Part shown: positions 38,401-50,900 of the stretch, in pieces
Position numbering within the stretch: the stretch's first letter is position 1
How the letters are laid out: the number at the start of each line of letters is the position of its first letter
Assembly: GCA_963922205.1 (NCBI GenBank)
Contig: CAWUHX010000014.1
Location: 370,001-434,000 of the forward strand
Direction: 5' to 3'
Length of the DNA: 64,000 bases
Source of the DNA: Romanomermis culicivorax
Taxonomy: Eukaryota > Nematoda > Enoplea > Mermithida > Mermithidae
Made by a program: the position numbers and the translations under genes
The notes under the pieces: model-generated
Told to the model about the DNA's origin: nothing
The model's database searches: none
The model's input: only the letters and a program-made list of their open reading frames with translations

Positions 38401-38835
38401 TTAAACATACTCAACAGAGAAACTTAACAGTTAAGACACTGAACGAAAGCAGATACTTTGCTGAAGCGATTTTGTCGATCTGGTCCTGGTTTTTGCATTT
38501 TTTAGTCTGAAAAACTTTTAGCGAAAAAAGTACCATAATAATCATCATGTGAGCATAACATTGCAAAACTGATAAGCATGTTAATTCTGAATTCATATGT
38601 AACACCTACCTGCATCCACATTGACGGAAACGGTCAAACCGTCAGTAGAAAAATTGTATCGTACATTTTCGCATAGCAAAAGTTTGAGATCGTTGATCAA
38701 AATGTAACCTTTGCATCTATAATCGCTTTTCGGCTCATCTTCAACTGCAACATATTCTTTGACGAGTCTGTTGCCTCGACTTTCAACAGCGAAAATCGCA
38801 GCAATAATAAACGCCCAAGTTAAAAACATCATCAT
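23492..38835 (-). CDS. Secreted M16 (insulysin/IDE-like) pseudo-peptidase B, complete, 14 exons, 932 aa
   Basis: The exons are 38835-38610, 36118-36042, 35880-35768, 33203-32453, 30930-30771, 29061-28411, 26412-26321, 25526-25421, 25356-25183, 25130-25009, 24947-24839, 24779-24730, 24671-24576 and 23563-23492 (TGA). They sum to 2799 nt in one frame. Exon 1 encodes a signal peptide (two further in-frame ATGs follow the first) and the M16 N-terminal strand YILINDLKLLLC. Exon 2 aligns with the zinc-motif helix but reads KYVMR (residues 89-93) where active enzymes have HxxEH. The downstream EVNNVD segment, near the third zinc ligand of insulysins, is retained. Length is close to the roughly 1000 aa of insulysins. 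I infer a secreted, catalytically inactive peptide-binding protein. Introns carry a family-1 SINE (two of them) and the family-2 SINE cluster. Confidence 0.9.
23801..24207 (+). repeat. tRNA-derived SINE, family 1, full-length copy
   Basis: The head has TTGGTCTAGTG (box A) and GTTCGAT (box B). The body continues into a segment with AGGCAG...CCACTAGGCAG and GAGCGCC shared with the other copies. Imperfect direct repeats (tttgataaaa at 23791-23800, tttgatgaaa at 24208-24217) flank it. It sits in the last intron of gene B, antisense to it. Confidence 0.75.
30931..32452 (-). other. Large intron of gene B, homologous to the gene A intron
   Basis: Reverse-complemented, it matches gene A's intron 1021-2549 in several blocks (for example 32140-32380 and 31130-31260). 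No gene is seen in it. It separates exon 4 from exon 5. Confidence 0.6.
34475..34552 (-). repeat. tRNA-like repeat fragment
   Basis: On the - strand a segment with GACTCAGTTAGTTAGAG (box A-like) and GGTTTGAAGTCC (box B-like) is spaced as in a tRNA head, but without paired arms. A weaker one lies at about 34280-34345. These are probable SINE heads in an intron of gene B. Confidence 0.4.
35030..35700 (-). repeat. Tandem tRNA-like SINE units (family 2), cluster 2
   Basis: Three degraded tRNA-like heads on the - strand lie at about 35172-35103, 35408-35337 and 35632-35570, a period near 234 bases. The bodies share CACGTGGATT-like and GTTCATCA-like blocks with cluster 1. The cluster lies inside intron 3 of gene B. 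The regular spacing points to head-to-tail multimer units rather than separate insertions. Confidence 0.62.
36463..36886 (-). repeat. tRNA-derived SINE, family 1, with target-site duplication
   Basis: On the - strand the degraded tRNA-like head (near 36886) is followed by the same body as the copy at 47640-48074. It ends in an A-rich tail (T-rich at 36463-36470 on +). An exact 11-base direct repeat AAAAATCAATT flanks it at 36452-36462 and 36887-36897. It lies in intron 1 of gene B. Confidence 0.78.
37321..37615. repeat. Small foldback repeat with CATCCCAGTAGGTCGA units
   Basis: The left arm (37330-37384) contains ggtcgaccatcccagtagg. The right arm (37541-37615) contains the inverse: ggtcgaccta, then units of ctgggatgattgacctactgg. 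Each arm repeats a ~16-base unit, so arms made of short tandem units face each other. It lies inside intron 1 of gene B. Confidence 0.5.
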
Positions 38836-39529
38836 TCAGTAAGAAGAAATATTTAATCGAACCCGGGAATGATTTTTGAGGTTTTGAACGACTATTTAAG
38901 GAAACGAGTTCTGTTTCGCATGATCGAACCAATCTCAAGGACTTTTGATTGAATCTTTTCATTCTCAGGCGTAAGTAGACACATCCTTGAATGTTTTATA
39001 ATCACATGATCTGATTTGTTGAAATCTCGGTGATATATATCGTATTGCGAAAATAGATACACATCTACGATTCATACTGAGATTACTCTCCCCATTCCCA
39101 ATTAAACTCATTCATCATAGTAAGGTTTTGACTTCGCTCATCCCATTTTGCAAGTAAAAATGGGGTATGACTAAAACGTGGCCTCCAACCACAGGTGCAC
39201 ATGACGGATAGACGTCTAAAATGAGTAGGCATAAGAGGACGGGGACAGTGGATCCACACATTACGGGCGGATACCAGCTGATTTCGATGTCCAGAAATGC
39301 AAACATGGATAGTGGATTTCTTTTATTGGAACGCAGAATATGCTAAGCCTGAGCTAAGCTTAGACTTTGGCATACGATTTCCTTCCAGACACAAAATTTG
39401 CCAGAAATCTGGGTTTCATCTCCTGCAATCTACCTGTCCACCCATCGCATTTTGCAAACTTACAGTGTGGCTCTAATAGTTAGACACTCTTTGTAAAGTT
39501 TGATTTTCCGAAATAAGTTTGAAATATGT
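38836..39529. other. Intergenic, 5' region of gene B
   Basis: On the - strand a TATA-like ttaaatag lies about 60 bases upstream of gene B's ATG (near 38893-38900), a candidate core promoter. No other gene is seen. A small open frame at 39115-39306 is unsupported. Confidence 0.4.
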
Positions 39530-39549
39530 TTATTCAAAAGAAACTAACC

Positions 39550-39960
39550 CGATTACAATCATACATGTAATTGGAGGGGGAAGTGCTATGGGAACCCCCC
39601 CCCCAAAATCGTCGACCATATGACTGGCCATTGGGCGACCACCCCCCCTCCCAGGATTTTCCAATCCTATGGCTAGCCATATGGTAGCCGTAGGAACCCC
39701 CATACTTTTGGTCGGAAAAATACTGAAAAATGTTAATTTTTTGAGGAAAGATGTCAATTTTTGAACAAAAAATGGTCAAAAATGTGAATTTTCTGGGCGC
39801 TTCGCGCCATGAATACATTTCTTGGTCTTTCCAGAAAAAAAATTATCAATTTTTAAACTATTTTCCGGACTTTTTTCCTGAAAAAATAGATTTTTTTTCT
39901 TTGAGAGACCCCGCCTCACAAAATTTGGGGAATTGCTGACCCCCAGCACAAAAAAAGTCG
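39550..39960 (-). repeat. Dispersed repeat with CCGACCAAAA and CTACCATATGG motifs
   Basis: Its reverse complement shares several blocks with 43670-43940: ttttccgaccaaaa, then ggctaccatatggctagccat, then tggtcgacgattttgg. It has runs of ten or more C/G at 39595-39606. The type is unknown. Open frames through it are artefacts of its composition. Confidence 0.45.
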
Positions 39961-40260
39961 TCCAACCCCTCCCTCCAGACCTCGGGGCTCCGTTACATGT
40001 ATGATTACAATATGTTTAGTACTATTCAATAGCTCATTCATTTTTGTACCGAGTGGTGTACATATTTCTGGCGAATTTGTTAAATGCGTTACTATTGAAT
40101 AACAGGGAGTTATGATGAAATTTTTTTCCTTTTCCCTTGGCAGTTTTAGAATATCAGTGGCGTTTTTCGAAAAGGTTTTTTGACGGCCTTTACACCTAGC
40201 TACGATCATAATTTTTGCATGAATAGGAAAGTCTTTCTTTTTTTCGGAGTAAATAAATCG

Positions 40261-40550
40261 TGTAGCCAAGCTTGGAGCATTTCTTGCTGGGGTTCATTCA
40301 GCCCAGTTAGCCTTTTGAGAGTAAAGTACAATGAATGAGAAGGTGGACCTGTTTAATTTACGGGTAGGTAGCCAAACAAGTCTGCTAGATGCTAGCCTAT
40401 GGAATTTGGCCTCTACTTGGCGGTAAGACCACCCACAGAGCGCCTTTTATGTAAGGTGGACACTTATTGGACCGAATAGACCTGTGAAGCCTGCCTTTCC
40501 GGTGGTAGGGAAAATGGACACCGGTGTACCAACAAAAATTTTAAAAAATA
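40261..40550 (+). repeat. tRNA-derived SINE, family 1, 5'-truncated copy
   Basis: It begins mid-element (TGTAGCCAAGCTTGGAGC, matching the body of the copy at 47640-48074) and runs through CAGCCCAGTTAGCC, GGTAGGTAGCC and GAGCGCC to an A-rich end. The tRNA-like head is missing. It lies between genes B and C. Confidence 0.7.
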
Positions 40551-41520
40551 GAAGAGAGTATCTCAAGCATTCTCGGCCACCAAACCATATTTTTCAGTTT
40601 GATCAATTTTTTTACCTCTGCAAAATTTTTATTGATGAAAAACTTCGGAATGAGAAGCATTTTGGGTAGAATTAACATCTTCATCTTGGAATATAGTGAA
40701 TGCAGCATGTCTTAAAGTCTAAATTGAGAGAATATGATACAATTGGTGCTCTGCCAAGAAAAACGTTCATTTTGAACAGGGAATAATTAGGAGAATATGA
40801 TTCAAACAAATCAGACCTTAATGAAGTGACTCTTATTTTGTCTTGGTCAGAAGAAATCAGAATGACTAGTTCAAAATCGCGAAGGTCGAAAATCGGGCAG
40901 AAAATGCGGACAAAATGTCTGGAAAAGAAGCTGATCCGCAAAGAAAATAATCTAGTTTGCCAAATCAAAGACTTATCAAACTGAATTAAAAAGAGCTAAA
41001 ACAACACAAAATGGCTCAGGTGTAGAGTGGTTGATTGGTGCGATTGAGTGTATGAGTCTGTCAATCCCTGGGGCTGAGGTTTTCTATACAAAAAATTTGT
41101 GAAATTTTTCTAAGAATTTTTAAAGCTCACATGATTTTTTATGAGTTTTACGTATAAAAAGTAAAAAAAGTTTGAAGGTTTTAAAGTTTTGCACTTTTAC
41201 ATGCAAAAATTTGCGAGTTTTTCAGATTATAAATGTTTTAAATTTAAAAAACTATACGGCTTTATGGTTTTACTGTTTACATAACAAAAATTTGTAAAAT
41301 AGTTACAAATTTTAAAAACATTAAACTCAAAAATTGCGAAATTTTTACGCAGGTCAATATTTTTTTGACGTCAAGCCAACTATTGCATTTTTATACAGCG
41401 TTCAAACACAGTATCGATGTGGAATTTAATATGTTGAAGCCTCGACCTTACCATGTATCGCCCCACTAATACAAATTACGAAGGAATTTCACTTGCCCCA
41501 GACAGTATAAGCGGCAACTC
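40551..41520. other. Intergenic between genes B and C
   Basis: AT-rich, with a very A/T-biased run around 41090-41390. No gene seen. Confidence 0.5.
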
Positions 41521-41529
41521 CGAAGCCTT

Positions 41530-41606
41530 TACTTAGGCTTTATATACTGTTCCTACTTATGCTGGTCTTTTGTGTAGCCCCTGCATGGGCCCATACAACT
41601 ACTAAT
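41530..41606. repeat. Terminal fragment of the GGGCCCATA TIR element family
   Basis: The end reads cttttgtgtagcccctgcatgggcccatacaactac in pieces matching the right ends of the elements ending near 50780 and 54010. The other end was not found, so this may be a truncated copy. Confidence 0.45.
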
Positions 41607-41834
41607 GTGCCACTGATTTTCACAACACAATACCTCTCCTTTGAAGTAACTATCACGTGTCTCAACATCTCGAACATATCCATTTGGCCCGGCCGTTTAC
41701 GGACTGAGCTAGGCCATAGGCTGGACTCTTACACCATATGTTCAAAATAACTTGCATTCATTTTCATGTATCAACAGAAATAACAGTGATAGAACATATC
41801 GACCTTGATTTTGAATACAGAAACATACCCATAT

Positions 41835-41840
41835 TTTATT
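41835..41840 (-). promoter_or_regulatory. Poly(A) signal AATAAA of gene C
   Basis: An exact AATAAA on the - strand, about 95 bases past the stop codon of gene C at 41934-41936. Confidence 0.6.
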
Positions 41841-41933
41841 GAATAACGACATCAGAAAACTTGCATTATCAAACTTGATATAGCCAAAACAAGCAAACAG
41901 GCACCAATTGAACCACTGATTTCGAGGATAAGT

Positions 41934-44900
41934 TCATACTGAAACTATCCTAACAAAAGAATGATCCGAGCGGAATTGATCAATATCATCGATCATCTTC
42001 TCATTCTGAAAAAAATGCATATTTCTATCACGAGGCAATTTCTCAAGAACCAACTCCAGATACTGCTGCCATTGTACTCATTGATGGAAACTGATTTTCC
42101 TTCAAATATGTTACTCACTGTTTTCAATTCGTCCTTTGTCATTTTAGCTTTTTCGTCAGCATATAAGTAAATAGCCAACTTCCTCATCTGTTTGAATCGA
42201 GGCAAAAACATTGTCTAGATAAAAGTTCAATATATACAAGTTATTGAGGAAGACTGAAATAGTCTCACTCTATATGTATCTGCAGCTGCATTCCTGATTG
42301 AAATGCGAGTATTCAGTCCAATTTCCGGACCAAAAAATATCTCCGGATTTCTGATCTGTTCGTACATGTCAGAATTGCAAGTAAAAATGTATTTGTTGAA
42401 CTCTTCGCTCGAGCCAAAATTGTCGATAGCATGCTGCAAATATTCGAGTGCTAATATTGGTATTTAACAAGATACATAAATTACTCCAAACAAATAAACT
42501 GATATCTCTGTGATAGGCTGTCAAGTGTTTCTTCAAACGAGTAATAAAACTGTTTTTTATCAGATCAAGTCAGCTCAAACTTGAATTTTTGCTGTCTATA
42601 AAAATTGATAGACTGACTCAAAATTTGATATTAAATATCGCCCGAGGATCAGCATGAATGTAATTTTGGTTCTATAGAATTCACCTCTATTTTATTGCGC
42701 ATAAACTCTTCGAGGATATCGTCCATTTGACGAGGTCTGATTTTTCCAGCAATCTTCAGGACGATAGACTGATCGTGATATTCAGAAAATAAAGTCACTG
42801 AGGCTTAAAAAAATTGAATAACATAGATAAATGTATCTTTCTCAACTTTAAATACCTGGTTCAAAGTATGGATGCATTTCTGGTTCAAGAAAAAGGTCCT
42901 GGAACATGTAAATAGCCTTTTTTGCTGCCAATGTTGTCCTGTTCGAAAAATCTGGCTGGTACACAATCAATGCTACATTGTCACCATTTGTTGTATCGAG
43001 GTTGGATTGGAAAATGTATGATGAATCTAAAAAAGTTTCAACAAGTGCAATGTTACAATTATTTTTTCAATCTGTAGGACAGCAAAGAGGACTGTATGCA
43101 CTCATATCTAATATAATATAATTTTATGAGTTAACAGCTAAGTATTGCATAAGAGAGAGATGCATGAAAACTTTGCTTATTTTCTGGCAATGTAAAATCA
43201 GAAACATTAACAGAAAACTTTTACTTTTTTCCAATTGGAGGACCATGGGCCAATTTATTTCCAAATCAGATATGTGTCCACCATTAAGCTCTAGATGTTT
43301 TACAAAATGATCGAATCTGTCAATAGCTACCTAAAAAATTGAAAATAAGCTACAGTAGGCTTCATCATTAGGCCAATTCAATGCAATAGTTGTTTACCTG
43401 TAAATCTATCCTTCCACTTATTAAAGCTTCAATTTTGATTTTGGATAAGAAATCTCTGCGCAAGGCTTCCAAGGATGCCAATGTAACACCTAATGGAGAG
43501 AATGACAGTGAATAAGTAATGATCACCATGGATTCTGCTGTCTACTGATGGTTAAGTTTAGTACATGCACATAAATTCGTGCATGGAGTTCGAGATCTGT
43601 GGCCGGGGAAATTCATCCAAAAATTTTTATGGAGCTTCCTCAGAGACTAATAAATTTGTTTTTTACACCGAAAAAGTGATAAAATGAAAGAATAAAATTG
43701 TGATTTTAGTTTAAAAAGCCATGAAATAATGTATTCATGAGACAAAGCTCCAATAATCTGACATTTTTGGCCATTTTTTGTTTTATTACAATTTTTAATC
43801 AAAAATAATGTTCAGTTTTTTTCTGACCAAAATTATATGTGTCCCTGTGGCTACCGTATGGCGAGCCATGCCAAATTTTGTTACGGGGTCATCATATAGT
43901 TGGTCGTATGATCAACAATTTTTTTTGGAGGTGGTTCTTTTGAACTTGGCTAGATTATGAATAGAAATCACTGTCTGATTTGAAGTTCTCTAGAATTTTT
44001 ATCACTTTAGTTTTGTGGGCTGCACATCGATTTCAATCGAAAACTTCATAGAAATACTCAATGAAACCTGAATATGGATATATGATTAACTCATACATCT
44101 AAAACTTTATTAAAAAAGACGTGTTTTCCGAAAAGTTCGACCAAAAAGTGCAAAAGTCAAATATCTATGCAATTTTTCCAGCAATACCAAGTTGACCTGA
44201 CGTTTTTACATGACAACTGTGACTTGCTATGATTCTGTGATATGTTTTTTTAGATTTAGAATAATTCAAGTTTTGGAAGGTGGGCTATTTAAGGCAAGAT
44301 TTTGCCTTCTTTTATGCTCGACCCATTGATTCTCTGGGCTTTGCATGGGCAGAAGGACTTCCTTGGTTATGCCAAGATGGGCGCCAATTCTCTGGCTAGT
44401 GCAGATCCCAATGAATGGGATATCTAAAATTCAATGTTATAATCAGCATCAACCGGAATGGACTTGAGAACGCAGTAAAAATGATTATCCCTTATCAAAA
44501 TCTGAAAACATACATACCTTTAAGAGCTTCCAACCATTCCTTGCCATTTGGTTTTATAGAATGAAGTAATTTTTTATAGACCCTAATCGTCGGTTTGCCA
44601 GAAAAAAATGAAACTAACATAGAAATTTCGTCTTTGATACTTCGGATTATACTTTCTGTTAATTCTTTGTGCTTTAGAACATAAAATAAATTGTTCACTA
44701 TGAAATCCATTTTCTCCGGTTCCGTATGAATCACGATCTGCATTCCTGTGGCATGTCGCTCTAGAGTAAAAGAATAACATTGGCTGCCAGTCATTTTCGT
44801 CGCTAATTCTTTGTGGACGAGATAGTTCATGGAATCAACCATTAAATAGAATTGGGCATCTTTTTCTGTGCTTGATAAAATTTCTTTTCGAACATGGACC

Positions 44901-47900
44901 ATGATTGTAAATGCAATGAATGTCTTATTCTTTTGACTATGTTTGGAGAACCACAATTTCATGCCCGGACGATCTACAACGAGTTTCCTTCGATCAGGTT
45001 CTTCACATTTTACATATGGCATGGAGCCACAATGTTGGGCTGTCGAATTTCCTTCCTTTTTCTTTATCATTTCCACAGTATCTGCCTCTTTTAAACGGAT
45101 ATCATTCAAATTGGCCAGCATTTGTTCAGACATTTTGAATGCTTGAAAATCGTCATTGACATTATTCCCTGAAAAGAGAAATTAGTCAGAATAAATCAAT
45201 GTCAGTTGACTTTACATGGCTAACACAGAAAACAGTTTTCTATAGTCAGCCAGCAATTGTCCAACTTGATCATATTTTTGATGTTACTCTTTCAATTATT
45301 AGGCTGAATAGATGGTCAAGTGGCACCCCAAAAAAAGCTAGAAAATCAGACGACAGTTTATGAAGCATAGAACTCAACTGTTCCAAAATCCTAGCACAAA
45401 ATCCGGTAATGGTTCACGTATTATTCCCAGTATTCCCTCCATTACAGGAAGAACTTACCACCAGGCATTACGGGCATGTTATTTGAGCACTTCCAAGCAG
45501 TGTACATTAATCACGAAAGATGCATCAGAAAATGCTATTCAGATCTTATAGCATCATTGAGAAATGTGCCACATAAATGAATTACGTTGAAGTGAGTAAC
45601 ATTGAACAATACCTTGCTGCATGAATTTAAAAACTATAAATATTAGAAATTTGTGATATGACATGTTGCGACACACAATCAAGTTCGATCTTACCTCCCA
45701 GGATATAGTTGAAATTGAAGGCATTTAAGTCGGCTAGCATATTTTTGATTATCTGCTCGTCAAAGTCCCTCGGACCTTCTTCGAAGCTATTTTCCAATCC
45801 AAATGACCATGCTCTTTCAGCCAGGTCGTCCAGTCCTTCCACCTATCACAAAAATTTTCCATGGATGACGTAAGAAACGCAAAGTAGAGTATCAATTACA
45901 GATCTTCATAATTTTCCATTTATTTGGAAGATATCAAAGAGCTAAGATCGATCTGAAGGGATAATGTTTGCCAAATCGGATACTTTGGCTTCAGCAACAT
46001 AACTAAATGTTAGATATCTACATGTCCTTCATTACAAGAAATTGGTTCTCCAACCATGCTTTTTGGATCATGCTGAACATACATATTTCCTAAATTACCC
46101 TGGCAAATGTGTAACTTCGTCTAAGTAGCAATTAGTCTATTCACTACAAAACCAGATGATACACATTTTTACATTCTGAACATGGATGCATACAGTAAAA
46201 CCTAGCTTGGTCGCATTTTTCCCTCAAATGACTTTCCCTTTACTAAGGAAGACTTTTAAATGTGGTCTTTTGGCTGACCTATGTCTTTTGAGCTTTTTTT
46301 CGTAGAGAATCAGTGACACTTTCAGGCTACATCATTCAATTTATATCACCCCATTAATTCGTGCATATTATAAAAAATCCGAGACTTATATGAAAATTTT
46401 CCTGGAATATTGACGCCTTTTAGATTCCTGGAATCGACCTAATCAAAAGCTGAGGTTATATTTGTGCCTGAATGTTAAGGTTGCTGTCGCATGTGATAAA
46501 TCGACCAATCAGCTATCATGTACTTGTGCTGATGTGCTGCCATAATTCCGGGCACAATGCCTGAGCTTTCATCTTGGATCACAGACCTAATACACAAAAA
46601 ATTATTAACTCATCTCTTAGTACGGACACAGCCACCAGCGACTGCACATGGCTGTGTGACTCATATTATAGCTTGTTCTGCCCTTCAAGTGAAAATCAGT
46701 GCAAACTTACTAGGCACTTCTTTATGTTTTTGTCAAAATTCGTTTTTTATCCTTATTCTTTTTGAAAGATAGTTTTTATGATTTAGGTAGATATCAATAA
46801 GTGCGTAGAGGATCGAATGATGTGAAAAAAATTCCGGAATGATTTCGTAAAAAATAAAAGAAAAACAAAAATCAGGAATTTTTTAATTTTCTGCTTTGAT
46901 TCTTGAAAAAAAAATTAAAACTCAATAAACCAAAGTCTTAGCGACCCTGCATATCCAACATTTTGACATGCTGTATATATAATCTAGAGCAGTATTTTTT
47001 AACCACACTTCAGAAATAATACCAACAATAATAACTGATTTGCAATCTGGTGTGTAGTGATTAAAAGTTTCCGGTGGTATTCTACATTTCCAAATGCATC
47101 AAAATGTATCTCTGAACAGAAAATCCTATATGCTAATCGATAGGATCATGAGGCTCTTGGTTGCCTTCGGCAACCGGCAAGTGAAATTGGCTTGCTGTCT
47201 AAAAAGAATCTCAGCACACTTCGATCTGTGCCAGGAAAACTGATTTAACAGATGACAAAACCAAAATGGCAGGATATTGATCTTCCCACCACTATTCATC
47301 TATTTATAAAGGCATGAGCGCATACAAACGCCAGAGTTGCTCTCAGTAATCTATTTCATGGAACACTGCAACTGCTCTCCTTGAGGAAGCATAAGTATAA
47401 CCACGGCTTAAGGGTATTAAGCTATCGACTAATTCAATTTTCAGCAACAGATGATCTCAGAGTGAAAATTTTTAACTTCTGTGTGTTTTTCTACATTGGA
47501 TAGTCTGCAGCTGATACAGTAATGTGAACTAAATTTCCGACACATGCCCCTTAGACTAGAGAAATAATTCTGCAGAAGACACTCCACAGTTACTATTTAT
47601 AGACCAACCTAATATCATAGCTCTCAACCTACCAAAAGTGTTTTTTTTTAATTTTTGCGGGTGCACCTACCCATTTTTCCTATAGCCGGAAAGGCTGTCT
47701 TTCAGGCTTTACAGGACTATACGGTCATACAAGTGCCCACCTTGTATGAGTGGCGCTCTTCGGGTGCTTTTTACCGCCTAGTGGAGGCCACATTCCACAG
47801 GCTGGCGTCTGCCTGACAAGCAGGACTTGATCGGCTACCTACCTCATAATAGAATAGGCCCACCTCCTCATTCGCCGCACTATCGCCAACATGCTAACTG

Positions 47901-50900
47901 GGCTGAGTGGACCCCGGCAAGCAGCATTCCAAGCTCACCTACACAATTTATCTACCCCGAGAGGATTAAAGGCTGCGTCTGCCTGGGCCAGCTACCAGAA
48001 ATTCAATTTCGGAATCGAACCTGGTTCTTGAGACTAGCAGTCAGAGGCGATAACCACTAGACCAAGACGGCCCTCTACCAAAAGTTCTTGCTGCACAAAG
48101 ATCTTTTCTGCAAAATACAGAGAGTACATCATATCCTGATAAAGTCGTGGTAGCAATAAAGGGCATACAAAAATTTTTTAATTAGTACTTATCCAGTTTA
48201 GTCCGCTCCTTATGCTCAACTGGTGTCGTCTACAGTAGGAAAGCTGACGTTTCTTATTGAACAGAAATACGAACCTGCTGTCCATATTTCCATGCGAGCT
48301 ATTCTAATCTTGCCAACAATGGTAGACAAATATCATCAGAGACACACTAGAAACACAGACCAACGAAAACAGCCATGGCTGCCAAAGCATGGAGGTGTGG
48401 GAGAATGAGTGTTCGGGTTGACATTCCATTAAAGATGGAGCATGAACTTGCATCATCAGGGAATAATTGTAGCTGGTGTAGGCATACACATTTGAGTATA
48501 ATGCCCAAACATAGACTCGATGTGGATTATTGGAGAAGATATAACAGGACGAGCACCTTACGCCCGCCTATGTGCAGCCCTAAGCCTGAGCATTGTGTTA
48601 GCCAAATGCCTTTAGTCATGCACTTGTAGACACCCTCTCAATTGTTGTAGACGCCAACGGTTGCCAAGGGGTAGGTGGTCTAAACAGGATAAGCGCCTTT
48701 TAATCTTTCAAGATTCTTATTTAAAGCAGCATTTGTCATTAATGTTCAACACAATTGAACAGATTTCAGTATAAATAAGGCCACCATGACAGGCTTTGGA
48801 ATGAGCTATAATGACCTATTAGATGTCATAGCTGCATATCATTCGTTAATATTGTTTGTGTGAAGATAGAATGAAATGCCTCGAGAAATTGATTTTTCCG
48901 CTTGATAATCTATGGAATACACGAATTCACTAAAAACCATGCATTCCAAGTTTCATTTAGAGTCAGAACTTACATAGCGCATTTTTTCGAAATATGTATC
49001 GAAATGCTTGAGGACAATTTCGTCATGGGGCCATTTTTCTATCTTCATCTTCCTGATTCGATTCAGATAGGAAAAAATCAATTCTAAAACTTTCGTTGAA
49101 TTTTCCAATCCATTGTCCGTTAAATGTGCAGTAATCGTCAGAGTTGGCTCCATTTTCGGCTTAAAATCGGATAACACTGAAACTGAAGTGGCCAAACCAG
49201 ATTCAGTCAATAACCATTGAAAACCTCGATCCAAGCCGCCAAAGAACACAGTCTGTAAATAAGTTGTTGCATATTCATTAGCCAAACGTGCATGTTTGAG
49301 AGGGAAAATCAATTCGATTGTAGATTCGTCTCCTCCAAAGATTTTGTATCCAACTTTTTCCTGCGTTAATCTTTTATCGCCATATCGTTTTGGCATCATG
49401 GATAATAGTTTAATATATTTATGGCTGAATGAATCAATGTTCTTGGACGATAGAGCAATTAACATATTGTCCGACGAATAATATTTTTTGAAAAATCTAG
49501 CTGCTTCTGTCTTGATAAGTTTCTTCGTTGAAATTTCTGACAACTGTTTTTGTTGCAACTTTCTTCCCAACACGAAGTTATCATATTTAGATCGTTTCGA
49601 CCTCCTGTAGCGCCGGTTTATAAATTCAATTTGTCGTAAAACAGGGTCTATTTGGTTTTCTTCAAATGTTGTTTCTGACATAAGATCGATAAACCTATAG
49701 GGAATGTTGATATTAATTGGAAAGTTATGCCTATAGTGGGAAAACTGGTAGCTTGAATGTATGGTTGGAGTAGATATCCGAATCCAGAGCCAATTATATA
49801 AATTTTCGATCTATTCTCTGGACCGGCACACAAATACAGAATCGGGATCGGATGAGCATCCAAATTTTCCAGATCTTGATATCAATCCTATATTATTATT
49901 GATGAGTGGCTTACCTTTCATCGGGTTATGAGAAATTCCTGCTGTTTATTTACCCTGATCCAAAACTAAATAACAGCTCGGGAGAAAATCCCTTGATGCT
50001 ATAAGGAGAAGGTCCATTATCTTAATTAGTGGGATGTACCTGGGGAACATTGGATCTAGAAAAGATACCAATAGTGCAGTAGATGCAACCCCAACCAAAC
50101 CATTAACAAAAACGTTTTTCCCCAGGGCATCACTACTGAGAATTAATCAGGTGCATGTAATTTTTATAGAGTGGAGATCATGCACTCATCAAAACTCGAT
50201 TGTACACATTTACGACTGACGCATTGAAAAAGTAAAAAATGTAGAAAGATACAAAGTTTTGCTTGCATGACTTCGTTTAGAATTATGAGATCTGACTATA
50301 ATGGGACCCCATTCATATCATTTAGCATCAATTCTTTCAAACATCTCAAGCTAATGACAAATTACAGTGGACAAAAATTTATTTTTAAGCTTTATCACCC
50401 TAATGGTCAAATGGGCCCTTCTAAGGTATATGAAAGATACTCAAGTTATAAGTATAGACAACAAAAGCAGCCTATACTGTTTGGAACAATACTGACGGGA
50501 TGCAGAAAGTATAGGTGAGACTGAAACTTTATCTGAATGTGTATACTGTTTGAAGTGATACAGGGGGTGTGGCCTTGGCTCTAACGAACAAACATCTAAA
50601 TTATTGTAGAAAGAACTGTCCGTCCTAAACTTTGTTACCAATTCAGATTGCTATTCTACCTTTCTAACCCTGTTTTACACTGCCTCGCACAGTATGAGAG
50701 GCCTTTGCTGACCCTATACTTATAACGTGGGTATCTTATGTGTACCCTTCTGATATGGGCCCATATAATTACTGACCCATCAAATAATTACGTGCAGGTG
50801 AAACCAAAATTTATCGGCTATAATGACAAGTTCTGGAATGACCTTTGATTAGTTTTGTTTTCGTTCAGGAAACATGTACATTGAAAATATTCATTTATTT

